A DNA stretch of 64,000 bases from Gillisella vitis (lineage in GTDB: Bacteria > Pseudomonadota > Alphaproteobacteria > Rhizobiales > Rhizobiaceae): NCBI GenBank assembly GCA_009744235.1, contig WPHV01000006.1:334985-398984 (forward strand). Direction: 5' to 3'. The notes below the pieces were generated by a model. That model was not told the DNA's origin. It worked only from the letters and a program-made list of their open reading frames with translations, and made no database searches. The position numbers were made by a program, and so were the translations under genes. Positions 27,039-36,285 of the stretch are shown in pieces. Within the stretch, counting starts at the first letter, position 1. Each line of letters opens with the position of its first letter.

Positions 27039-28274
27039 TCAGGCTGCAATCGATCTTGCAGCCTTTTCAAAAGCCTCGGCCCAGAGACCAAGCGCTTCCT
27101 CCTCATGCCGGGCGGAAAGATAATACCGACCGAACTGGCTATACATCGACATCACGCCGTTGCGCCGCAGTTCGGTATGAAGTCTGGCGGTAAAATCCTT
27201 TTCGGACCGCTGTGCCGCTTCCTGGTAGTTAGAGGGCGGCGTCTTGCCGCGCCAGAGTGTAAAGACGGTGCCATAGCCGCTCGCACAGATGTCGATGCCT
27301 GCGTTGCTGAAGGCGTGGATCGCATGTGCCTGAAGGTCGGTTCCCGCTTTTTCGAGTGCGCCGTAATCGACGGTATCGATGACGCTCATCGCCGCCTTCA
27401 CGGCAGCGCAGGCGACCGGGTTGCCGTTATAGGTGCCAGCGCGGTTGACGCGGCGGTCCTCAAAGGCTGCCATGACCTCCGGCGTGCCGAGCAAAGCTGC
27501 AACGGCAACGCCGTTGCCAATTGCCTTGCCCACCGTGGCAAGATCCGGACTGATACCCATCAGATGGCTTGCCAGGCCACCATGGAGCCGAAAGCCCATC
27601 AGCACTTCATCCATGATCACCAGCGCACCATGCCGGTGGGCAATTGAGGCGACGTGTTGCAGATATCCGGGATTGGCGAGAATACATCCCGCATTGGCCA
27701 TCATCGGCTCCAGGACGATGGCGGCGATATCATCGCATTCTTCAAACAGCAGTTCGACATCCTGCCGATCGTTGAAGCGCAGGAGTAATGTATCGCCGCT
27801 CGATGGCCGGTCATTTGTCGCCATGTTCGCTTCCGGCGCTCCGGCATTGCCGAAAGCCACGTCATCGAACCAGCCGTCATAACCGGCAGCCATCTTGACG
27901 ATTTTTTGCCGGCCGGTCAGCGCACGTGCCGTCCGGCACGCCAGATGCACGGCCTCGCTGCCCGAATTGAGAAAGATGACCTTGGTCAGATCCCCGCTAT
28001 GGGCAGCAAGGGCTGCTGCCGCTTCCTCTTCAAGGGCGTGAGCATAGGCTGGCATCGAGCCTTTGCTCAAGGCTTCGCGGATGGCTTCGGTGACGACGGG
28101 ATCGGTATGTCCGAGGAACGTCGCGCCAAAACCAAGGGCCGTATCGACATATCGCCGACCGTCTTCGTCCCAGACATACGGCCCCTGTGCATTGGCGACG
28201 AGAAATCTCTTCCCGTCCAGATCGGGAACTTCACGTCCGCCGCTGGATATACCGCAAACCAGATGTTGCATCAT
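27039..28274 (-). CDS. Class III PLP aminotransferase (glutamate-1-semialdehyde aminomutase-like)
   Basis: 412 residues from ATG 28274, which overlaps the DctM stop as TAATG with GGAG upstream, indicating translational coupling. Phosphate-binding FLNSGSEAVHLA, cofactor aspartate in LVIMDEVLMGFR, and the PLP lysine in TVGKAIGNGVAV are present. It resembles the GSA aminomutase/beta-amino-acid aminotransferase branch, but the genomic setting in a TRAP operon points to catabolism of an imported amino compound, not tetrapyrrole synthesis. The substrate is unknown. Confidence 0.85.
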   Translation of the reverse strand: MMQHLVCGISSGGREVPDLDGKRFLVANAQGPYVWDEDGRRYVDTALGFGATFLGHTDPVVTEAIREALSKGSMPAYAHALEEEAAAALAAHSGDLTKVIFLNSGSEAVHLACRTARALTGRQKIVKMAAGYDGWFDDVAFGNAGAPEANMATNDRPSSGDTLLLRFNDRQDVELLFEECDDIAAIVLEPMMANAGCILANPGYLQHVASIAHRHGALVIMDEVLMGFRLHGGLASHLMGISPDLATVGKAIGNGVAVAALLGTPEVMAAFEDRRVNRAGTYNGNPVACAAVKAAMSVIDTVDYGALEKAGTDLQAHAIHAFSNAGIDICASGYGTVFTLWRGKTPPSNYQEAAQRSEKDFTARLHTELRRNGVMSMYSQFGRYYLSARHEEEALGLWAEAFEKAARSIAA

Positions 28275-29560
28275 TAAACTCCAAACAGGCTTGGAAGCCA
28301 TTCGGTCAGGATGGGGAAAGCGACGAGGGCCGCAACACAAACCACGCTGGCAATCCAATAGGGAACCAGCCATTTCGAGACCGACCACATGTCGATTTTC
28401 GCGACATTGCAGACGACAAAGATGTTCGTGCCAATCGGCGGGGTAAACAGGCCGATGCCGAGCGTCATGGTGAAGACGATGCCGGTCTGATAGGGCGTCA
28501 GACCCGCCGCTAGGGCGATCGGCACCAGTATCGGCGCCAGAATGATCAGCGCTGGCCCAAGATCGAGCCAGAAGCCGACGACTTTCAGCAATACCAGCAC
28601 CAGGATGATGGTGACGAGCGGTGTCGTATGCAGGCCGGTTATCCAGGCGGCGGCATTGGCCGGCACCTGTTCGACCGTCAGAATCCAGCCAAACGGTGTG
28701 GCGAGCGCCATGATCATCATGATCACGCCTGTCGTTGCCACGGCAGCCGACGCCGCCGAATAGAGTGACCGCAGCGGAAGCTCACGGTAGACGAAGATTC
28801 CGACCAGGAAGGAATAGACGACGGCGAGCGCCGAGGCTTCTGTGGCCGTGGCGATGCCGCCGATGATCGAGCCCAGCACCAGCACCGGCATCAGCAGGGC
28901 GGGCAGGGCACCAAGCGCATCCCTGCCAATCTCACCCCATTGCGCAGGTGTTTCATTGCGCGGAAAATTATGGCGCTTGGCGACAATGTAGGATGTGACC
29001 ATGAATGTCACCGCGATGAACAGGCCTGGCAGCAGGGCTGCCACCAGCAGGCCGCCGATGGAGGTGTTCGTCAGCACGCCATAGAGGATCAGAATGACGC
29101 TCTGCGGACCGATAATGCCAAGGGTTCCCGAGGCGGCGGTGACGGCGGCGGCAAAGGCTTTCGGATAGCCACGCTCGGCCATGGCGGGGATCATGATCGA
29201 TCCGACCGCGCCGGTATCGGCGGTTGCCGAACCGCTGATGCCACCATAGACCAGGGCCGTTGCAACATTGACGAGGCCAAGGCCGCCGGTAATGCGACCG
29301 AAGACATGTTCCGCGACCCGCATGATCCGGGTGGTCAACCCACCGCGGTTCATCAACTCTCCGGCGAAGAGAAACAGAGGAATGGCCGCGAGCGTGATCG
29401 CATCGGCACCGCGGATCGTCTGCTGTGCAAACCAGGCGAAGGGCAGGCCGAGATGGCCGACATAGATTGTCAGCAGGCTAGCCACGCCCATGCACCATGC
29501 AATGGGAACGCCGATCAGCAGCAGAAAGGAAAAACTGAGGATAAGGACGGCAACGGTCAT
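28274..29560 (-). CDS. TRAP transporter large permease (DctM type)
   Basis: 428 residues from ATG 29560, which overlaps the small-permease stop by four bases. About twelve membrane helices; DctM landmarks are LAAIPLFLFAGELMNRGG, SGSATADTGAVGSIMIPAM and TLGIGLFTPPIGTNIFVVCNV. It carries out sodium-coupled uptake with DctQ and the DctP receptor. The open frame upstream of 29560 is shadow of dctQ. Confidence 0.93.
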   Translation of the reverse strand: MTVAVLILSFSFLLLIGVPIAWCMGVASLLTIYVGHLGLPFAWFAQQTIRGADAITLAAIPLFLFAGELMNRGGLTTRIMRVAEHVFGRITGGLGLVNVATALVYGGISGSATADTGAVGSIMIPAMAERGYPKAFAAAVTAASGTLGIIGPQSVILILYGVLTNTSIGGLLVAALLPGLFIAVTFMVTSYIVAKRHNFPRNETPAQWGEIGRDALGALPALLMPVLVLGSIIGGIATATEASALAVVYSFLVGIFVYRELPLRSLYSAASAAVATTGVIMMIMALATPFGWILTVEQVPANAAAWITGLHTTPLVTIILVLVLLKVVGFWLDLGPALIILAPILVPIALAAGLTPYQTGIVFTMTLGIGLFTPPIGTNIFVVCNVAKIDMWSVSKWLVPYWIASVVCVAALVAFPILTEWLPSLFGV

Positions 29561-30075
29561 CGCAGTGATCCTTCCTGTGGCTTTTCCGGCAATGGACGAA
29601 CCCTGTGGGAAAGGCGGTAGAGCGCAATGCAGACGGCTGCGACGCCGAGAATGAGGATGGTCGCGGTGATCACACCGGTCGGCATGCGCAAGACGGATGT
29701 TGGCACCTTCCACGAGCGCTGCCAGACTGCCCAGCCACTGATGACGAAAGCCAGCCCCATGGTCAGAAGCGCCAGATTGGCGATGGCATCGAAGGCGGCC
29801 CGCAGGCGGGGCGGGGCGCTGTGCTTGAAGGCTTCGAAAGCGACGTTTTCACCGCGCACTTCGGCATTGATCAACCCGATGAAGATGATCCAGATGAACG
29901 CGATCCCTGCGACTTCAAAGGACCATTCGAAACCGCCCAAACCGAAATAGCGGGCAATCACGCCAAGCAGGGTTGATCCGAACATGACGATGAAGGCCAG
30001 CACACCCGCAAACTCGAAGATGCGCTTCAACCACCCCCACCCGCCGGGTGAGGGGTTTTCTGAGAACTGATCCAT
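29557..30075 (-). CDS. TRAP transporter small permease (DctQ type)
   Basis: 172 residues with four membrane helices (FAGVLAFIVMFGSTLLGVIA, AGIAFIWIIFIGLINAEV, LALLTMGLAFVISGWAVW, and a C-terminal helix ending LYRLSHRVRPLP). The EVRGENVAF segment after helix two is the usual DctQ feature. It sits between receptor and large permease genes with nine-base and overlapping junctions, so the three are one operon. Confidence 0.92.
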   Translation of the reverse strand: MDQFSENPSPGGWGWLKRIFEFAGVLAFIVMFGSTLLGVIARYFGLGGFEWSFEVAGIAFIWIIFIGLINAEVRGENVAFEAFKHSAPPRLRAAFDAIANLALLTMGLAFVISGWAVWQRSWKVPTSVLRMPTGVITATILILGVAAVCIALYRLSHRVRPLPEKPQEGSLR

Positions 30076-30084
30076 GGATGGGCC

Positions 30085-31080
30085 TCAGTTCGCGCTTGCG
30101 GCTTGTTTAACCGCCGAAACCAGATCGCTGCCCCATTCTTTCGAGAATTGGTCGTAGACCGGCGAGACCAGCGCGACAAACGGTGCGGTATCCACTTTCG
30201 TAACCTTGACGCCCTTGCCCTCGAGCTTCTTCTGGGTGTCGGCATAGGCCTTGTCCAGCGCGCTGCGATACCAGACGACGGTGTCTGTCGCGGCCTTCTT
30301 CACGGCGGCCTGTTCGTCAGGCGTCAGCGATTCCAGCTTGTCCTTGTTCATGTACCACCAGTTGGCGGTCCAGATATAATTGGAGATCGACAGGTCCTTG
30401 GCGACTTCATACCATTTGGAGTCCCAGTAATCGCGCATTTCAGGCTCGACGGCAGCAACGACATGCGATTGCAGCGCGGTATAGACCTGGCCGAAAGGAA
30501 TGGATTCCGCCAAGGCGCCAAGCTGTTTCATAGTGGCCAGAATGACCGGATTGGGAGGCGTGCGAATTTTTACGCCGGCCAGATCCGCAGGCTTTTCAAT
30601 GGGCTTGCTGGTGGCGAACTGACGAAAGCCGGAGTCGAGCACGCCGAGCATCACATAGCCACGCTCCTCGCCGAGGCGTTGGATCTTCTGGCCTTGTTCG
30701 CCATCGAGAAATGCGTGAACGTTTGATGCGTCCTTGAACAGGAACGGCAGCGACAGCACGTTGAGGCGTGGATCGATGGCATCGACCGCACCGCCAAGAC
30801 CGATATCGATCGAACCCGCACCGACGCCGTCGGCGATTGGGCCTTCGTCGCCCAGCTGGGCATTCGGGAAGATCTGAACCTTGACCGATCCCTTGGTATT
30901 CTCACCAACTTCCGTTGCGAATTTTTGAACTGCTTCATTGATCAGGCTTTCAGGCGCCGAAGCATGCGCCAGCCGCAATGTTGTTTCAGCATTGGCGGTG
31001 CTGGACCAAAGGCTGGAAAGACCAAGTACGGTGCCGAGCATGATGGCGGGCAGCCGGCTGCTTTTGTTGAGAGTGAACAT
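30085..31080 (-). CDS. TRAP transporter periplasmic receptor (DctP type)
   Basis: 331 residues with a Sec signal peptide (cleavage near STANAETTLRLAH). DctP landmarks include HASAPESLINEAVQKFATEV, QIFPNAQLGDEGPI, and the conserved arginine region KIRTPPNPVILATMKQLGA that usually binds a substrate carboxylate. So the ligand is probably an organic or amino acid. It is the first gene of dctP-dctQ-dctM-aminotransferase and is divergent from a LysR regulator. Confidence 0.93.
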   Translation of the reverse strand: MFTLNKSSRLPAIMLGTVLGLSSLWSSTANAETTLRLAHASAPESLINEAVQKFATEVGENTKGSVKVQIFPNAQLGDEGPIADGVGAGSIDIGLGGAVDAIDPRLNVLSLPFLFKDASNVHAFLDGEQGQKIQRLGEERGYVMLGVLDSGFRQFATSKPIEKPADLAGVKIRTPPNPVILATMKQLGALAESIPFGQVYTALQSHVVAAVEPEMRDYWDSKWYEVAKDLSISNYIWTANWWYMNKDKLESLTPDEQAAVKKAATDTVVWYRSALDKAYADTQKKLEGKGVKVTKVDTAPFVALVSPVYDQFSKEWGSDLVSAVKQAASAN

Positions 31081-31124
31081 GAATTCCCCTTTACGTTCTT
31101 CTTGTGTTGACGCAGCATGAGAAT

Positions 31125-31155
31125 AATTGTCATTGCGCGGCTGAAAATGACAATT
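31125..31155. promoter_or_regulatory. Operator candidate between dctP and the LysR gene
   Basis: AATTGTCATT and AATGACAATT are perfect 10-bp arms separated by 11 bases, in the 181-base divergent gap. Size, AT-rich arms and location fit a LysR-type activator site. Confidence 0.6.
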
Positions 31156-31261
31156 TTATTATTGATGCATAAGCGCCGCTGATAGCAGCCGTTTTCTGGA
31201 GCGGTTGCGCCTTGAGAGATAGGAAGCGTTTCGACGGTCGATTGGTCAATGGCGGAGCAGA

Positions 31262-32125
31262 ATGCGCAATCTCGATAGCGACGCACTGGCAAGCTTTGTA
31301 GCTGTTGCCGAGACGGGCAGTTTCACGGCGGCGGCAGAACGGCTGGGACGCACGCAGGCCGCGGTCAGCATGGCGATCGGCAAATGGGAAGAGCGTCTTG
31401 ATCTGCGATTGTTTGATCGCGGGCATCGCCGGGTGACATTGACGCCGATCGGGGAAAGATTGCTTGGCTACGCGCGGCGCATACGGGCAATCGAGGATGA
31501 AGCCCTGGCCACGCTGCTTGAAGGCCGCAATGAAAGCCGCGTTCGGCTCGGCATGCCCGATGACTACCTGACACTGTTCGGCACGGCGCTGATGCAGCGT
31601 TTTGCGCCACAGCATCCCAAGGTCAATCTGGACCTGCAATATGATTTCTCTCACCATCTGGAAGGCATGGTTGAAAGCCGGGAGCTGGACATTGCCATCA
31701 TAACGCAAAGTCCGGCCGAGCCTAAGGGGGAGTTGATCCGCCTGGAACGGCAGGTTTGGTGCGCGGCCCCAAACCGTTACCCGGAACAGAGCAGTACGGT
31801 TCAACTGGCGCTTTTTCCGGACGGCTGCCGGTCCCGGCCACAGGTTCTGGCAGCGCTGGATCGTGCAGATCGCCGTTGGCGGATTGTCTATTCGTCATCG
31901 GACATTGCTGGAATTCAGCTGGCGGTTCATTCGGGAGACCTGTTGACGGTCCTGCCGGAGACGGCGGTGCCTGCGAACTGGCGCAAGCTGGGGGGTGATG
32001 ATGGTCTGCCGGAACTGCCGATCTTGCGGCTGGCAATGGTTCTACCCCAGCAACCGCGCCTGCCGGTCAGGCAATTGGCGACGTTCCTGCGTGCAGAATT
32101 CCAGCATTCTCTCTCTACCGCATAA
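31262..32125 (+). CDS. LysR-family transcriptional regulator
   Basis: 287 residues. The N-terminal helix-turn-helix reads LASFVAVAETGSFTAAAERLGRTQAAVSM, and the rest is a periplasmic-binding-like effector domain (RVRLGMPDDY onward). It is divergent from the TRAP operon and 33 bases upstream of an MFS gene on its own strand, so it likely controls both. The effector is unknown. Confidence 0.92.
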   Translation: MRNLDSDALASFVAVAETGSFTAAAERLGRTQAAVSMAIGKWEERLDLRLFDRGHRRVTLTPIGERLLGYARRIRAIEDEALATLLEGRNESRVRLGMPDDYLTLFGTALMQRFAPQHPKVNLDLQYDFSHHLEGMVESRELDIAIITQSPAEPKGELIRLERQVWCAAPNRYPEQSSTVQLALFPDGCRSRPQVLAALDRADRRWRIVYSSSDIAGIQLAVHSGDLLTVLPETAVPANWRKLGGDDGLPELPILRLAMVLPQQPRLPVRQLATFLRAEFQHSLSTA

Positions 32126-32158
32126 TGCCTTGAACCAGCGTCACCTTGGAACAACCAA

Positions 32159-33451
32159 ATGATCTCCAATGCACTTGCCTCCATGCTGGCACGGCGCAAC
32201 ATCCACTATGGCTGGATCGTTGTCGCAGCAACCTTTCTCACCATGCTGGTCACGGCAGGTGCCATGGGCGCCCCTGGCGTGCTCATCAAGCCACTTCAGG
32301 ATGAGTTTGGCTGGGAAACCTCGCAGATTTCTTCGGCACTTGCCGTGCGGCTGGTGCTGTTTGGCCTGATGGGGCCGTTCTCGGCGGCGTTCATGAATTA
32401 TTTCGGCGTCCGGAAAGTCATCGTTTTCGCAATGATCCTGATTTCCAGCGGCTTCATTGGGTCATTGTTCATGACGAAGATCTGGCAGCTTCTGGTGCTT
32501 TGGGGTGTGGTTGTCGGCCTTGGCACGGGACTGACGGCCATGGTGCTCGCCGCCACCGTTTCGGCCCGCTGGTTCACCAGGCATCGGGGTCTCGTCGTCG
32601 GCATGCTCTCGGCAAGCTCTGCTACCGGTCAACTGGTTTTCCTGCCGCTGATGGCGCAATTGACGGAAAGCTATGGCTGGCGAATGACAGTCCTTTTCGT
32701 TTGCGGCATGATCTTGCTGGCTGCACTCGTCGTGCTGGCGGTTATGCGCGACCGTCCCTCCGATCTCAACCTGCCCTCTTTTGGCGAGGAGCGGGTGATA
32801 CCACCACCGCCACAGACCGGCGGCCTGCTGACAATGCTGGCAACACCCGTTTCCGTGCTCAGGGAGGTGTCAAAGACGTCCACCTTCTGGATTCTTTTTG
32901 CGACATTCTTCATCTGCGGTCTCAGCACCAATGGCCTGATCCAGACGCATTTCGTCACGCTCTGCGGCGATTTCGGCATTCTGCCGGTGGCCGCCGCCAG
33001 TGTGCTTGCGGTGATGGGCATTTTCGACTTCTTTGGAACGATCGGCTCCGGCTGGCTCTCAGATCGCTTCGACAATCGCTGGCTGCTCTTCTGGTATTAT
33101 GGCCTGCGCGGCCTGTCGCTGCTCTTCCTGCCGTTCAGCGATTTCAGCTTCTACGGGCTGTCGATCTTTGCGGTCTTCTACGGCCTGGACTGGATTGCCA
33201 CCGTGCCCCCAACCGTGAAGATCGCCGCCGACCGCTTCGGTCGTGAAAAAGCAGGTATCGTTTTCGGCTGGGTCTTTACCGGTCATCAATTGGGCGCTGC
33301 GACCGCAGCCTATGGCGCCGGTCTGTCACGCACGCAGTTGCAGAGCTATTTACCCGCTTTCTTCATCGCCGGCGCATTCTGCCTGCTGGCCTCGATCCTG
33401 GCGATTACCCTGGAGAAAACCGGTCGTTCAGTGCCCTCGGCAGCCCATTGA
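32159..33451 (+). CDS. Major facilitator superfamily transporter
   Basis: 430 residues with about twelve membrane helices. It begins NIHYGWIVVAATFLTMLV and includes the MFS loop GSGWLSDRFDNRW between helices eight and nine, plus GLGTGLTAMVLAATVSARWF in the first half. This is the pattern of monocarboxylate/OFA-like carriers. It is probably co-transcribed with the LysR gene. Substrate and direction of transport are not evident. Confidence 0.88.
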   Translation: MISNALASMLARRNIHYGWIVVAATFLTMLVTAGAMGAPGVLIKPLQDEFGWETSQISSALAVRLVLFGLMGPFSAAFMNYFGVRKVIVFAMILISSGFIGSLFMTKIWQLLVLWGVVVGLGTGLTAMVLAATVSARWFTRHRGLVVGMLSASSATGQLVFLPLMAQLTESYGWRMTVLFVCGMILLAALVVLAVMRDRPSDLNLPSFGEERVIPPPPQTGGLLTMLATPVSVLREVSKTSTFWILFATFFICGLSTNGLIQTHFVTLCGDFGILPVAAASVLAVMGIFDFFGTIGSGWLSDRFDNRWLLFWYYGLRGLSLLFLPFSDFSFYGLSIFAVFYGLDWIATVPPTVKIAADRFGREKAGIVFGWVFTGHQLGAATAAYGAGLSRTQLQSYLPAFFIAGAFCLLASILAITLEKTGRSVPSAAH

Positions 33452-33630
33452 GACGAGGAGCCATTGTCAGGGAAAAGGAGAGGCTGTTTTCCTGAAAGGA
33501 CAAATGGCAATAAAAGATCCAGAAGCTCTCCGTTTCAAATAGGCCGGTCGATAAAAATCGAATCATTGATTTAGCTGAATGCATACCTGGCTATGATAAA
33601 TTCCTCCCGGATAGAGTGTGAGGATCAAGT

Positions 33631-34101
33631 ATGATTGTTCAACTTAATACCTCGGTTCCTTCTGCGGGGGCGGCAAAAGAAGATACGGCCAGCCCGTTTC
33701 AAGAGGGAGCCGTGTTGCCGGAGACCCTAAGTCTTGCCGAGCGGGAGACCTATAATCTGGCGATTGATGCGCGAAATGGCGACAACGTTCTGGATAAGGT
33801 CATTCTGAACGTCGTACAGCCTCCCGCTCTCGTGTTGTTTGCCCTCCTGGATGCGGGCCGGGTCTTCCCGGATGTGCCGCTGCCTCAGGCGCAGGATGCG
33901 TATGATCGCATGGCTGATACGACGGAGGTCGAGGCGCCTGATGTTGGCGACAGCTCGAAAAATCAACAGGGAGCCAAAACCGCCAAGACTGACAGCGGCT
34001 TCGCCGCCAGTGGAAGCAATGCAATCGTCTCGCCCATTGCGACCGGCACATCCTCCGCATCATCGACTGTCTCGACCTCGGCACCGTCGATTACCGCCTG
34101 A
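33631..34101 (+). CDS. Hypothetical protein with Ser/Thr/Ala-rich tail
   Basis: 156 residues, not recognised. Residues 30-90 look foldable (LSLAERETYNLAIDARNG, PPALVLFALLDAGRVFPDV); the last 60 are low-complexity Ser/Thr/Ala (TGTSSASSTVSTSAPS). No signal peptide or membrane helix. A GAGG site precedes the ATG. It stands alone directly before the palindromic mosaic. It could be a real but fast-evolving gene; I cannot give a role. Confidence 0.55.
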   Translation: MIVQLNTSVPSAGAAKEDTASPFQEGAVLPETLSLAERETYNLAIDARNGDNVLDKVILNVVQPPALVLFALLDAGRVFPDVPLPQAQDAYDRMADTTEVEAPDVGDSSKNQQGAKTAKTDSGFAASGSNAIVSPIATGTSSASSTVSTSAPSITA

Positions 34102-34182
34102 TCCCACAGGTCCGACTTAAGGCCCGTGCGCCCTAACGTTAAAGTGTGCCCTTAAGAGTGTTTTCAGGTCTTAAACCTGTAC

Positions 34183-34348
34183 GCTACTGCATAATTTTCT
34201 CTTTAAACCGGAATCGGTTTAAAGAGAAAATTATGCAGTAGCTATAAAGAGCTACAGCGAACCTTTGTGCGCCATATATGGCGCACGGCGCTGTAAGCGT
34301 CCGTTTGGACGCTCTCCATCTTGCATGGATGGCAGCGCTTGATAGCGC
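34183..34348. repeat. Mosaic of tandem palindromes (RIME-like repeat)
   Basis: Four successive inverted repeats. The first (34183-34242) has perfect 28-bp arms around GAAT. The second has outer stem TACAGCG/CGCTGTA (34253-34259, 34289-34295) enclosing the 20-bp palindrome at 34267-34286. The third is GCGTCC-GTTT-GGACGC (34297-34312), the fourth GCGCT-TGAT-AGCGC (34335-34348). Related pieces occur elsewhere in the window. The arrangement resembles the intergenic mosaic elements described in rhizobia. The rest of 34102-34591 has no gene. Confidence 0.8.
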
Positions 34349-34591
34349 AAGCACCGCGCCTCGCACAATTTCCCGACTTGAGATATGTCAATGCCGACCA
34401 TCCGGCAATCGCGTTTTATCGCGCCGACGTTACCCCAGTATTCACCGGCGAGTTTGGTGCCATGGGGGTAAATTATGAAAACAACATAAGATGTTACAAT
34501 TGGCGTGATTATGCCTGACCGGGCGAAAAAGCGTTGGTGCGGGCCAAGTATCCCTTCCGGGCAGGCCTGACGATAGAGGAGATGGATTCCG

Positions 34592-36082
34592 ATGCTGCGT
34601 GATCGTATTCGCTACAGGCCTCTGATGGACAAGCTGGTCACAGCCGACGAAGCCGCCGCCATGATAGAAGACGGCATGACCATCGGCATGAGTGGTTTTA
34701 CCCGCGCAGGGGAAGCCAAGGCGGTGCCGATGGCGCTGGCGGAGCGGGCCCGCAAACATCCTTTGAAAATCACCCTGATGACCGGTGCTTCGCTGGGCAA
34801 TGATCTCGACAAGACGCTTGTCGAAGCCCATGTCGTGTCGCGGCGCATGCCGTTTCAGGCGGACCCGGCGCTGCGCAAGGCGATCAATGCCGGGGAGGTG
34901 ATGTTCATCGACCAGCATCTTTCAGAAACGGTCGAACAGTTGCGCACCGGTCAGATCGCGCCGGTCGACATTGCCATCATTGAGGCGGTGGCCATTACCG
35001 AGCATGGTGGCATTGTACCGACCACATCGGTTGGCAATTCCGCCAGCTTTGCCATTCTCGCCAAGAAAGTGATCATCGAGCTGAACCTGTCGCAGCCGAC
35101 CACGCTGGAAGGCCTGCATGACATCTATATCCCGTCGCGGCGTCCGGCCCGTATGCCGATCCCCGTTGTGACGCCGGAAAGCCGTGTCGGGCTGCCCTAT
35201 ATTTCTATTCCTCCGGAAAAAATTGCCGCCATTGTCGTCTCGGAGAAACAGGACAGCTCGGCCCCCATTCAGCCGCCGGACGAGGATACCAAGGCCATTG
35301 CCAGCCATCTGATTGAGCTTTTGCTCAACGAAGTGCGCCAAGGCCGGATGGGTTACGATCTCCAGCCGTTGCAGGCCGGGATCGGCACCATTGCCAATGC
35401 TGTGTTGCATGGCTTTATCGATACACCGTTTCATGACTTGAAGATGTATTCGGAGGTCTTGCAGGATTCGACCTTCGAATTGATTGATGCCGGTAAGATG
35501 AGTTTCGCTTCAGCCTCGTCCATTACCCTGTCGGCGGAGATGTATCAGAAAGTCCTGCCAAAACTGGCTGAATACAAGCATCACCTCGTGCTGCGTCCGC
35601 AGGAAATCAGCAATCATCCGGAAGTCATCCGGCGGCTGGGGCTGATCTGCATCAATACGGCGCTTGAATTCGACCTCTACGGCAATGTCAATTCCACCCA
35701 TGTCGGCGGCACGCAGATGATGAACGGCATCGGCGGATCCGGTGATTTTGCCCGCAATGCCTATCTGTCGATTTTCGTTACCAAGTCTATTGCCAAGAAT
35801 GGGGCGATTTCCTCTGTCGTTCCGATGGTCAGTCATGTCGATCACACCGAGCACGACGTTGATATTCTCATCACTGAACAGGGGCTTGCCGATCTGCGGG
35901 GCCTGGCACCGCGCGAAAGGGCGCGGCTGGTGCTCGACAACTGCGTGCATCCTGATTACCGCGACCAGCTTGCTGACTACTATCAGAGGGCGCTCGTGCG
36001 TGGCGGTCATACGCCTCACATTCTCGAAGAGGCGTTTTCCTGGCATCAATCGATGCGTGAGACAGGAACCATGCGCCGATAA
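34592..36082 (+). CDS. Succinyl-CoA:acetate/acyl-CoA transferase (acetyl-CoA hydrolase family)
   Basis: 496 residues of the AarC/Cat1 family, which moves CoA between succinyl-CoA and acetate or a related acid. The catalytic glutamate is in KMYSEVLQDS; the glycine-rich oxyanion region is NVNSTHVGGTQMMNGIGGSGDF. N-terminal SGFTRAGEAKAVPMAL is also typical. GAGGAG-like AGAGGAG precedes the start. Old annotations call such proteins acetyl-CoA hydrolases, but transfer is the better-supported activity of the group. Confidence 0.9.
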   Translation: MLRDRIRYRPLMDKLVTADEAAAMIEDGMTIGMSGFTRAGEAKAVPMALAERARKHPLKITLMTGASLGNDLDKTLVEAHVVSRRMPFQADPALRKAINAGEVMFIDQHLSETVEQLRTGQIAPVDIAIIEAVAITEHGGIVPTTSVGNSASFAILAKKVIIELNLSQPTTLEGLHDIYIPSRRPARMPIPVVTPESRVGLPYISIPPEKIAAIVVSEKQDSSAPIQPPDEDTKAIASHLIELLLNEVRQGRMGYDLQPLQAGIGTIANAVLHGFIDTPFHDLKMYSEVLQDSTFELIDAGKMSFASASSITLSAEMYQKVLPKLAEYKHHLVLRPQEISNHPEVIRRLGLICINTALEFDLYGNVNSTHVGGTQMMNGIGGSGDFARNAYLSIFVTKSIAKNGAISSVVPMVSHVDHTEHDVDILITEQGLADLRGLAPRERARLVLDNCVHPDYRDQLADYYQRALVRGGHTPHILEEAFSWHQSMRETGTMRR

Positions 36083-36285
36083 GATTTGACTGGTGTCAAG
36101 CGTCTAATGACGATAAACCGGTTTCGACACCAGAGCCGGGCTGCATGATGCTGACCCGGGACGGATATATACCGGACCCGACAATGATCAAGCCGCATGC
36201 CGACCTATCCGCCCCATCTCTTCCTGAAAAGCAAAACATCACAGCTCTTCCCCGCCGCTCAAGGCGGCGTGGCCTCTCTATTTCC

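Noticed and set aside
27039-28274. hemL (tetrapyrrole synthesis)
   Set aside because: Alphaproteobacteria make 5-aminolevulinate with HemA of the C4 route, and this gene is coupled to a TRAP importer.
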